A DNA stretch of 64,000 bases from Cepaea nemoralis (lineage: Eukaryota > Mollusca > Gastropoda > Stylommatophora > Helicidae): positions 1 to 64,000 of the forward strand of contig JACEFZ010021375.1 in assembly GCA_014155875.1 (NCBI GenBank), given 5' to 3'. Shown in pieces: positions 45,155 to 55,387 of the stretch. Below the pieces are notes generated by a model. The model saw only the letters and a list, made by a program, of their open reading frames with translations, did no database searches and was not told the DNA's origin. Both the position numbers and the translations under genes were made by a program. Positions within the stretch are counted from its first letter, which is position 1, and the number at the start of each line of letters is the position of its first letter.

Positions 45155-45433
45155 CTGTAAGGAAAGAAGAAATGTATGTTTTCATATTTTAGAAAATTAG
45201 GAAACTTGACAGAAAAAAAAAGTATAACTAAAATATTATTTACTCTAAACCTTAGATATTTATTAATATATGAATAAGAAAATAAAATGTTTGCATAGTT
45301 GGTTATTAGATAACAGATGAACAAGACAATCCAGTGTTATTTCGATTTTCGACAAATACGACTATAATGTGAGTTATGCGACTATAAATGTTTTGCTTTA
45401 ATCGAAATTAACTATTAATTAATCGTTAATTTT

Positions 45434-45790
45434 TCAAAAGTTAACTATTAAATTTAAATTAATCGGTCGCAGCCCTAATATATATATATCTATCATCTGT
45501 ACTGTTGCATCAATTTCGGTGATGGTTTTTTCTGTTGCAACAATATGCGCTTGTCTCGGCCACCAAAGATCTGTCGTGAACTGACGTCCTTTCTGAAACA
45601 TTCGTGCCCAGTCTGTCACTGTTGTCTTCGACACACATTTGTTACCATCCGCTGCCTGCATTCTTCGAAGAGTGTCCACTGGTCGACAACCTTCAAATGA
45701 AAGAAACTGAATCACCGCTCTTTGAGCTTTTTTGGACGGATTTTGGATCAACCTGGCCATATTCTCAATGGTCAGAAACAGAACCTATGC
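45434..45790 (-). mobile_element. Transposase N-terminal fragment (mariner type)
   Basis: The minus frame encodes AVIQFLSFEGCRPVDTLRRM, then CVSKTTVTDWARMFQKGR and a D-x-x-x-x-R-Q-A-H-I-V-A-T block. Two helix-turn-helix units joined this way are typical of mariner-like transposases, but it differs from the other three copies in the window. The catalytic domain is absent. Confidence 0.7.
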
Positions 45791-45919
45791 ATCATGGGAC
45801 GATAAGCACATGCTCTTTTATTCATTGGTCCGTACTTATCACATGACTATGACATGATCATGTTCAACGCAGTCAATTACGCACGGAGTGACACGAACGG
45901 ATTTCAAATGAACGCATGT

Positions 45920-46105
45920 ACACTCTCTCTCTCTCTCTCTCTCTGTTCGTGCGTGCGTGCATGCGTGTGTATGTGTGTCTCTGTCTGTCTGTCTCTGTGT
46001 GTGTGCGTGCATGCATGCATGCGTGTGTATGTGTGTCTCTGTCTGTCTGTCTTTCTGTCTGTCTGTCTTTCTGTCTGTCTGTCCGTCTCTCTCTCTCTCT
46101 CTGCA
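45920..46105. repeat. TC/TG/CTGT microsatellite
   Basis: (TC)n, then (TG)n mixed with GCATGCATGC, then (CTGT)n and (TC)n; two near-identical halves around 45950-46050. Open frames across it are artefacts. Confidence 0.95.
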
Positions 46106-46112
46106 TGGCAAA

Positions 46113-46300
46113 GTGGTCAAGCCACCTGCCTGATGCTTCAAAGGTCCTGGGTTCATCTTTGTACTCTGCCATTCAGTTCATGAGTACAGTTGTTTTTTTA
46201 TACCCTTGGGGGTTGTCACTAGAGCTACAGAGTTTGTGCTATGTGTGATGCTTTCTGCAACAGTTCTTTGAAAACAGACTGAGCCATAAAAGGGTAAAAC
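46113..46300 (+). repeat. tRNA-like SINE fragment
   Basis: GCATGGCAAAGTGGTCAAGC, CACCTGCCTGATGC and GGTCCTGGGTTCATC resemble a tRNA head with A and B boxes, but the order is imperfect. It is followed by SINE-like body sequence. Confidence 0.45.
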
Positions 46301-46571
46301 CTAGTACAATGAAATCAATCACGTTCCTTTATTCTGCTGTACACCTTCTGTCAGATATCATCAATGTATCAAGATATTGATCTTATGTAATTGGTTGCAA
46401 TTCTTAAATTATATATTTAAAAATTATTATACAGTCATTAAGAAAATTACATAAAATTAAATGTAACAAACATTTAAAAATTATTGTCATTAAGAAAATG
46501 ACATACAATTCAAAGCAACAAACTTCTGCATGATAAAATATCCAGGAAAATAATAGTGTACAAATTCAAAC

Positions 46572-46759
46572 CTTCTGTTTCCCCCTCTTATCACTGCTTT
46601 CAGTCTGGATGCTGTTACGTTGACAATGTAGGAGACAGACAGTGATACACTTGTGTACTGGTAGCCTGTAGCAAAGTGCACACAGTATACTCCAATGTCT
46701 AAAACCCGTGGATTAATAACAAGAGAGGGAGTTGAAGTGACAGTGTCTCCAACGTCAAC
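46572..46759 (-). CDS. Polycystin-like gene exon 4: REJ region
   Basis: A 188-bp exon entering in phase 0 (acceptor AATGTAG) and leaving in phase 2 at a weak GTTTGA donor. It encodes a beta-rich segment ending in VTASRLKAVIRGGNR. The A-x-I-x-GG-x-x-R motif is a hallmark of REJ regions (receptor for egg jelly) in polycystins, just before the conserved 'D-x-S-x-S-x-D' strand. That strand follows in the next exon, supporting this splice despite the poor donor. Confidence 0.8.
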
Positions 46760-46837
46760 CTACATTAAAGAAAAAAATACAAGACAGTAATGCTTTACAC
46801 ACATTTCTTTTCTTTCTTCTTTATTTCTCATGTTATC

Positions 46838-46990
46838 GTCATGTAGCAGGCAATTTACAGAATTTCACTTTCATTACTGCCCCCTGAAAAGGTTCTTGAT
46901 CTCTGGTAATTTCTCCTGCCTCATGCCTGAAATATCTGCAGTGTCCTGTGCCCATCTTTATGCTGATTGTTCACCAGCTCTTCTTACAGG
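46838..46990. repeat. Parent interspersed repeat beside the 42-bp minisatellite
   Basis: GTCATGTAGCAGGC, AAAAGGTTCTTGATCTCTGG and TTTCTCCTGCCTCATGCCTG match 21.4 and 25.15 kb. Confidence 0.65.
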
Positions 46991-46994
46991 ACCA

Positions 46995-48065
46995 ATGTTC
47001 ACTAGCTCTTCTTACAGGACCCATGCCTTCCATTACTGTTCTTTCCTAGCCACTTACGGGAGCCATGCCTGCCATCAATGTTCTTTCCTAGCCACTTACA
47101 GGACCTATGCCTTCCATCACTGTTCTTTTCTAGCCACTTACAGGACCTATATCTTCCATCAATGTTCTTTCCTAGCCACTTACAGGACCTATACCTTCCA
47201 TCAATGTTCTTTTCTAGCCATTTACAGGACCCATGCCTTCCATCAATGTTCTTTCCTAGCCACTTACAAGACCTATAACTTCCATCAATGTTCTTTCCTA
47301 GCCACTTACAGGACCTATACCATCCATCAATGTCCTTTTCTAGCCTCTTACAGGACCCATGCCTTTCATCACTGTTCTTTCCTAGCCACTTACAGGGCCT
47401 ATACCTTCCATCAATGTTCTTTCCTAGCCACTTACAGGACCTATGCCTTCCATCAATGTTCTTTCCTAGCCACTTACAGGACCTATAACTTCCATCAATG
47501 TTCTTTTATAGCCATTTACAGGACCCATGCCTTCCATCAATGTTCTTTCCTAGCCACTTACAAGACCTATAACTTCCATCAATGTTCTTTCCTAGCCACT
47601 TACAGGACCTATACCTTCCATCAATGTTCTTTTATAGCCATTTACAGGACCCATGCCTTCCATAAATGTTCTTTCCTAGCCACTTACAGGACCTATACCT
47701 TCCATCAATGTTCTTTCCTAGCCATTTACAGGACCCATGCCTTCTATAAATGTTCTTTCCTAGCCACTTACAGGACCTATACCTTCCATCAATGTTCTTT
47801 CCTAGCCTCTTACAGGAACTATACCTTCCATCAATGTTCTTTCCTAGCCTCTTACAGGACCTATACCTTCCATCAATGTTCTTTCCTAGCCTCTTACAGG
47901 GCCTATACCTTCCATCAATGTTCTTTCTTTGCCATTTACAGGACCTATACGTTCCATCAATGTTCTTTCCTAGCCACTTACGGGACCTATCACTGTTCTT
48001 TCTTAGCCACATACAGGACCCATGCCTTCCATCAATGTTATTTACTATCCACTAACAGGACATGG
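46995..48065. repeat. 42-bp minisatellite, about 25 units
   Basis: The consensus unit starts TTCTTTCCTAGCCACTTACA and continues GGACCTATACCTTCCATCAATG. Variants (ACTTACA/ATTTACA/TCTTACA; CCTATACC/CCCATGCC/CCTATAAC) are arranged in blocks, pointing to higher-order duplication of groups of units. The period is a multiple of three, so frames stay open on both strands. Intron between exons 3 and 4. Confidence 0.97.
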
Positions 48066-48522
48066 GTGGCTGTTCTTCCCTAGCCACTGTTATATTTAAC
48101 ATGGCCAAATTATTACATTTTTCAAGACAGTATACCATTTATGAGCCAGTTTTCATCGATGTTCAGGTCTTTTAGAATGTCAGTTTATTTCTTCTTCTTG
48201 CAAAATGATGCATTACTCACATCAGGATTGTGTCACAGGAAAGATACATGCTCTCAATAATGTTAGTTTTATTTGTTTACTGGTGTTGTGCAACAGGTTG
48301 TGAATTTAATTTATCACCTGCATTGCTATGGCTAGTCTACAGCTACATGTGTATGGAAAAACTACCGCCTACTGAGTGTTGACGAAACATACTATACTTT
48401 AGCTACTTTTTAGGAACATTTTTATCCTCTTTTCTCAAGCTAATATGTTTACTGTTGGTACAATGTATGTGCAGGCCAGGTTTTTATTCTTGACAGAAAA
48501 GTACTTTTATCTTACTTGGGTT

Positions 48523-49057
48523 GAGAATACGATACACACACACATCGCTGGATTGAGAATACGATACACACACACATCGTGATTGTAACTGACTCAGAAA
48601 GCATGCTGAGGAAGGTGAGGACAGGCAAGCTTCATGCACAGTGGCATGCTTCACTTCGGAGGTCATGGGTGGAAAGCATCACCTGGATCTTTTCGCCGGG
48701 GCATGCCAGTGTGCTGCGGAATGAACAGGCGGACAGATTGGCTGGCTCTGCAAAACTTGGTGGAGTATTGATGCATGACAAGGCAGACATGGTTGCGGCC
48801 TTGTGGGAGCACGTGTACACCTAGGAGGAGCAAATGGATCATCATGGTCTGGCAAGAATGAGGCAGCGAGGAGTGACGAGGGGATCTTGCTGACGCTTGA
48901 CGCTCAGAGAAAAGGCGAGATGGACATATAATCAGGTTGCTACTGGTACTATTGGTGTTGGAACTCTTCGCTGGCTGCTGAGGATGGGGACGGAGCGCCT
49001 ATGGGAGTGCCCCGATTGCTGTGATGTCGGTTCCTAGATCAATAAATCAATCAATCA
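48523..49057 (+). mobile_element. RNase H LINE 3' fragment with 14-bp target duplication
   Basis: It is flanked by ATCTTACTTGGGTT at 48509-48522 and 49058-49071. It encodes the RNase H end (IVTDSESMLRKVRTGKLHAQ, WIFSPGHASVLRNEQADRLA), then the untranslated end shared with 11114-11386, and a (TCAA)n tail. The 5' junction carries two copies of a 29-bp GAGAATACGATACACACACA-type unit that is not LINE sequence. Confidence 0.93.
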
Positions 49058-49071
49058 ATCTTACTTGGGTT

Positions 49072-49749
49072 AAAATTGTATGTCTTCAGATTTGAGATTC
49101 CAGTGTTCTAATGTCTCAGCCACCAGTTCCTCAATCATGTAGATTTTTAAAATGTTTCTTTATGTTATATACTCCAAAAAGGTATTTAAAAAAAATTAAA
49201 AACAACTACCATTTTAATAATTTATGGTTTGCAAGAAATGATGCTTCAGCATATGGTTTTCATGTTCAATTTATTTTCCAAATCATAATAAAATTTAAAA
49301 GGAGCTCTCCCTGCCACGAAACTAAAATAAAATGGTCGCAGTAAAAGAATAAATAAAATAGTTGCATCATTGCCACGAACATGTTTTACAAACAATTTCA
49401 AGGGTTCCAGAATCCAAAACAAAACATTGTGAGTAATTTTCTTTCCCTGCTTTGAAAAACATTCATAGAAAAATATGCATGATAGACAAGCAAAGTTAAT
49501 GAAATCAATATGGGTATTCAATGGACGATACATGGTTTAACAAGGAATTCATGGAAAGACGTGTTTTCATCAAGTAATTAACACAGCACCAGAAACAGAA
49601 GAAACAAAACTTTCACATGATCTTAAAGCCTGATACAAATGCCAATTATTTAAATGCAATATTTCATCCTGCAATAATTGTGTAAATGTCTATTGCATGT
49701 GTTCACAATTTAAAACAAGAAACTGTGCAATAACAAAATGAATTCTCAC
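49072..49749. other. Intron sequence, nothing recognised
   Basis: AT-rich sequence directly after exon 3 in gene orientation; I see no repeat, exon or RNA gene. Confidence 0.6.
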
Positions 49750-52700
49750 CTTACGATGAGCATCCACAGCTGTGGTGCACTCAGTGTCCTTGACAACAAT
49801 CCACTTGTGAACAGCTAGATAAGAAGTACAATTTTTGGCATCAATGGCTACCTCAAGCTCCAGGCGCTGAGACCGAAATAAGGAGCGGCTAATGGCGCCA
49901 ACTCTGGATAAAAGAGGAAGCTGACAAAGAAATTCCTTTACTGTAAACTGTAGAAAAACTTCCACCTGGCTAACTCCATTTGAAATAATGAGTGCTGCAA
50001 CATAATGCCCTGAGCTAGGTATTGATGTGACGTACTTGTTAGACTTGGAGATGACTGAGCTGGAATTTGTAATTTTCCATTCAAAGACTGCAGAAAATAA
50101 ATTGTTGCCGGTTGCTGTAAATGTAACATTTTGATTCTGAATAATATAATCTGGATTTGGGTCGGTTACAGCCAAACTAGCATGACTAATTGGAAGTTGT
50201 AGCTGTAACTGACATGTGACTGTCTTTGTATCAATATCATTGTCTGCTTTGAGGATGACATTGTAAAATCCTGCAGCTTGGAAGTTTATGCTTACATTTT
50301 GACCTGCATATGTTGTGTTGTGTTTGTTGATCTCAACAAACCAGGTATATGTGATATTAGTGCCAGTTTTAAGTGTGGCTTGCAAGAAAGTTGAAACTTG
50401 AGCCTGTCTAATTTTTTGACAGTCTGCAATCTGAAGGTTAGATATTGTGTCCAGAACTCTGATTATCTTCTCTTTGCTCATTGATGACACATTGTTTGCA
50501 GCAGTAACAAACACTTTGAACACTCCAGTCACTTGGAACAACTTAACAAAAGATGCAGTTGTTTTAACATCTCCATCTATTTTCCACATGAAGGTCACAT
50601 CCAGTAGCATCAAGATTTACATCTCCTGTGAAAATCAGACTTGAACCTGTTGCAATTACAGAGTCTTGGATTGTAACCTTAAGCTCTGTTATTGCACCTT
50701 CAACCAACAAAGTCAACTGATCCTTCTCAGAACTCAAAGAATTTTCTGACCATCAAATGAACTTGGTACATGCCTGTAAGATTACAGCTGAAAGAAACAA
50801 TCACCTGATCTGATATAAACTGCCTACCACTGGGAACATGGGTAACTGTCCAGGCATAAACTAAAGCTGAACCAGAAACATTATGGCAGTATAGATCAAC
50901 AACTGTGCCTTGTGATTACAAATGGTAGATTCAAAGACTGTTTTCGTTGTAATGGCTACACTTGACACTTTGACATACACTGACACGAGAACCTTGTCTG
51001 TCTCTGTGCCAATGTCATTTGTGACTGAAACCTGCACTGTGAAGTTGCCAGCATGCTGAAATGGTAAAGTCACAGAATCCTCTTGACTGAGCTTAGTCAA
51101 TCCTCCAGAAGACCACAAGTATCTCAGATTCGACCCTGTACCAACTGTTACCTGAAACATGACACTATCACCTACAAAGATCTGTACAGGAAATGTCTTA
51201 TTTGCTGTAATATGCACACTTGAAATTTTCTCTTGTGCTTCTACTGTGATAGATACATTATTGCTGCTGATATCATTCTTAGCCATGAGCGTAATCTTGT
51301 ATGTCCCATTTGTCTGAAAGATGTATTTTAAAACAGTGTCATTAGATATTACAGAAGAAATTCCTGCATCCTGCAGTTCCCATTCAAAGTCGACCAGTAA
51401 ATGTGTGTTTATCTGAGGAGTGAATGTGTATTCCACTCCCACTACTGCATATAAATTTAGTGGTCCTGGTTTGATCTTCAGGCTGTGATTTATTGATAAA
51501 TCCTTGATGTGATCTAACACAGCTACTTGAGTTGATGCATTCACTGATGAAACAGCGTTAAATATGACTACAGAGCACTGATGATAACCAGACGATGTGA
51601 AGGCATGAATCAATGATGTAGAGTTATTCCCCTTCACAATCACATCATCACACTTCCATATAATGCTAACACTGGTGCCAGATGTGAATGTCACTTGAAA
51701 AGTGACATTTGCATTAATCGCTACAGCGGACAGGCTTGTGTTTATACTAACAACACTGACTTCATCTTGTGCAATGATACTCACAGCTACAGACTGATTA
51801 CTTACAGAATTATCAGCCACTAGTTTCACTAAATAAACACCTGAGAGAAAGTTGTATTGCATCGATTTGCCTATCCTAGAAACAACTGAACTATTAATAC
51901 TCCAAGTATAGTTCACTAAAGTTCCATATAGTAAGGATGCTTCCAATGTTGTATTACACTGTGTTTTCGTATAATAAACTGCAGAACACGATTGGCAATG
52001 TATTTGTAACCCTGTGATTACTTCTATGGCTGTAAGTTCCATTGTCTGTACCTGATAGTTCACTTTATTCTCTACCTTTCACTGTGATATTGTAGACTTT
52101 GGCTTCAGTCACTGTGAGATTGAGTGTGTTACCCTGAACAATGCCTCTGCCATTGTCAACTGTCCACGTATATGTTAGGTTAGAACCTTCGAGTACTGAA
52201 GCATTAAAGGCAGCAAATACTGAAGCTCCAGGCTGTTTGAGCACTAATGGTGTCTCATACACAACAGACAAGTCTGCAATTTCCTCTTCTACACAAATGT
52301 CCATCCTGCGGTAATCTTTTTTACTTTGGGAAGTGTCTTTTTTGACCATCAATGAAATGTTATAAATACCAGTAATGTTATAAATTATTGTAACATGTTC
52401 CATTGACAGTTCCTGATTGCAAAACAGTATTCCCAAAATTCCAGTCATAATATAACTTGTCTGGTGCTTCTGCAGCAACATTAGCACTAACATCAACCTG
52501 TTTTCTCACAGGGACACAACTCCTCACATTTATTCCAATTATGCGCAGCAAATTTTCATCATAGACATACAGGGTCAGCGTATAATTTTTCTCACTGACC
52601 GCATTCTTTGCTGTAACTACAGCCCAGTAAACATCAGCACTGAAGTACTTATAGATAAAAACTGGGTTTGTTTGGAAAGATGAAACTGTAATATTGTCCC

Positions 52701-54662
52701 CGAAATCTACCATGTACTCAACATGAGAACCATCTTGCAGTGCAGCTGTGAAAGTCACATTCTCACTGAAATGTTTTGGTCCATCATAGGTGAGGTTCAA
52801 ACCAGATATGATATCCTGAGCTGTAATCATGATAGTTCCAGTCTGAATGTTGCTGCTGTTATAAACGGACAGTACTGTAACTATAATGGTAAAGTTGCCT
52901 GGAGTTCTGTATATGTACTGTAGCTCTTGAATAATTTCTGTATTACTCCATGTTGTGACTTCACTGCCATCATTCCAATCTGCAGTGTAGTTCAGCAGGC
53001 CGTAACTCTTTGGGTCAGACAAGGAATCATTTTTCAGACTGATAGTCAAGTTAAACTCCTGGTTTGTTGGTACATATCTGCTATATGTACTGAGTTTCAG
53101 TGGAACATCAATGCTATTGTGCACTTCTACAACAAATGTACTAGACAGGCTGTCCCCAAACATATCCAACAAAGACAGTGTAATTGTGACATTTCCTGTG
53201 GCATTGAATCTGTAAGTGTGTGAAAGATTCAGGAATGGTGAGATAATGTGATAACTGGACTGGAAGCTGTCTTCATTGAACATCCAGGTGACCACAATGA
53301 AGGCACCGGTGGTCACTTTAACAGATGCAGAAACATTTATAAGGTCTCCAACAGTTACTTTGTCTAAAACATCGTTAAATTTCAAATTCTGAAAGTTGGC
53401 TTTGATTTGAGCATTTACTCTCAGGCTGGCCATCATCCATGACAAAGGGTTGGAGACATTGACTGACAGAACATAAGTACCAGACTTATTAAACATTCTT
53501 GAACATTCCAAAAAATCAGGAGTTGCAGTGTTAATAATGTTACCATCCTCATAAAATACAGCATTAATTGTGTCTCCAGATTTTACATGCACATGAAATA
53601 ATTGTGTCTTGCCAGTTTCAACTGTTACATTGCAAACTGTGTGGTTTGCACATGTGTCATGATAAAACTCCATTTCAGAGATTGCTGCATACGCACGAAT
53701 GTTTACATGCAAGGCCTTCCAGCTGATGGTATTTGTGACATTGACAACTATGGTAGTCAAGGAAGAACCTGAAGGAAACACATGCAATAAGCTGGAGTAT
53801 GGGGATTCAAGAAGGCTGCTGTGAAACAGACACATCTCTGTCAAGTTTGTCACTGATGATGGACAACTGGAGACTAAGGAAGTGACTACACCACTGCCAC
53901 TATTCACATACCAGGTTACTGAAGGTTGTGTACCTTGCAGCAATTTCACTGTCAGGTCATGTGGTTTCCCAGCCTCAACATTCATATTTAAAATTGGAGG
54001 GCCTTGACCTGAAATGACTTTAACATTAGCTTCTGGATAAACCCATAGTAGTTGACTGACATCTTCCATGGCAGTTACTGAGCAAGTCTGTGAGCTGGCA
54101 GAGCCGGTTACAATAGTAAAATTATAAACTCCTGCACTGGTAACGAAGTTCAAGTTCACTGGTGACAATGTAGCTTTGTTTGTGGTATACACAACATTGA
54201 TTCTACACACAACATCTGACTTCATTTGGTAATACTGAGGATCAACAACCTCGCCATTAGCCATCCAATAGTCAGGTCTGGCTGACAATATATCATTTCT
54301 CCATTCAGAAGTTGTGGATTCTTCACAGATCACAACATCATTGTTCTCTGACTGAAACCCTAAAACATCTCCTTCCTGTACCATTACTTCTGTCTTTGGC
54401 TCAAACTGCACTTGACTTGTTTTTAAAGGCACTTTAATAGTTGACATGTACACAAGGTGAAGCTTAAAATCTTTGGAATTACTGAAATAATTCCTACAGC
54501 GTAGACTGCTTGTGGAAGTCACAGATGCGCATGGTTTGGCTATTGGCAAACAAGTGTTGGTGTCTCTACATAAGTACTCCCAATCCTCACAGACAGGACT
54601 GACAGGTCCGACTGTTTGTGTATTGACATTGGCAGGTTGGGAGCTTGTGCTGTTACCACAGT
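49750..54662 (-). CDS. Polycystin-like gene exon 3: LDL-A-like cluster, PKD repeat array, start of REJ
   Basis: A giant 4.9-kb exon. It opens (phase 1, acceptor CTCAAG) with a cysteine-rich stretch containing CEDWEYLCRDTNTC, which resembles an LDL-receptor class A unit. About 1,500 residues of tandem PKD/Ig-like repeats follow. Diagnostic pieces include DWNDGSEVTTW (near 52.95 kb), VDFGDN (near 52.7 kb), DWNFGN (near 52.44 kb), and repeated G-x-Y-x-(V/I)-x-(V/L)-x-(V/A)-x-N strands. Many N-glycosylation sequons fit an extracellular location. The last about 60 residues (SRVGAISRSLFRSQ onward) look like the start of the REJ region. Five single-base indels occur at about 52400, 52075, 50908-50918, 50742-50745 and 50601. 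Without them the exon holds exactly 1,636 codons after the split codon and ends in phase 0 before GTGAGA. There are no stops other than those the indels cause. Confidence 0.92.
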
Positions 54663-55374
54663 CTTGAGGAGGAAAAAATGAGAAACAATAAACACAAGCT
54701 AGTAACTCATTAACATTGATGCCACTGTGTAATGAAAACTATTAACTGATTGACAGACAACTGAAATGAAACAATTGGAAAAGTTCTGGTTCCCTTGATT
54801 TATTAAAAGCTAACACATGACTAACCAGCTGGCTACTTTACAACTGTCTTCATCCTCTTTTAGACAAACTGAGTCAGTGTTGCCACTAATTCCTTTTTGT
54901 TCTTGCTAATATATCAGATAAGTCACATTCATTGCATTCTTTAGTTTTCATTTTAAACATGATGAAATTAATGTAACATATTGTTGTATTTGTATGTTGT
55001 GGAATAAAATTGCTGACAGCTGTGTATGTTTTTGTTTGCTGATGAAGGCTTTTTAGCTGCAATATTCATTCTGTCTTTTGTGATTATGGTCGTGTGTATT
55101 TCATACTAGAAGAAAGTCAAATGTGCAAGAGGAAAACAATGGTTTAAAAGGGAAAACAACATCAACAGACAAACTACAACTTGATGTTAAACTGTACCAT
55201 CATAAGGAGAGACAGAATGCTGGAGATCTATTGTAGAGGACCTGTTTTGTGAATATGCAAGATACCTAATCTGGCAAAGGTGGCAGATCATACTTTGTGT
55301 GTGTTTGTTTCTTCTAACTCTTGTATTGAATAAGTGGGTCAATAAATACATGCAAGTAGTATATTTCCTTTAAT
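54663..55374. other. Intron sequence with possible LINE relic
   Basis: Mostly unique AT-rich sequence. AAGGAGAGACAGAATGCTGG (55203-55222) resembles LINE C-terminal coding ends elsewhere (37990-38020), but it is too short to call. Confidence 0.4.
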
Positions 55375-55387
55375 TTATATTAACCTC

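Noticed and set aside
45839..46248. Cysteine/valine-rich and Arg/Thr-rich frames
   Set aside because: Low-complexity translation of TC/TG/CTGT microsatellites.
46995..48065. Resemblance to a CRISPR array (regular repeats)
   Set aside because: There are no unique spacers; the whole 42-bp unit repeats head to tail. The context is animal nuclear DNA.
46830..48083. 417-residue open frame of 14-residue repeats as a repeat protein
   Set aside because: It is produced by a 42-bp minisatellite. Frames are open on both strands and the array lies inside an intron.
49750..54662. Programmed +1 frameshifting as a biological mechanism
   Set aside because: Shift sites share no slippery heptamer or stop context, occur in several exons, and sit mainly in short homopolymers. 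Nothing known in animals would need nine such sites in one gene.
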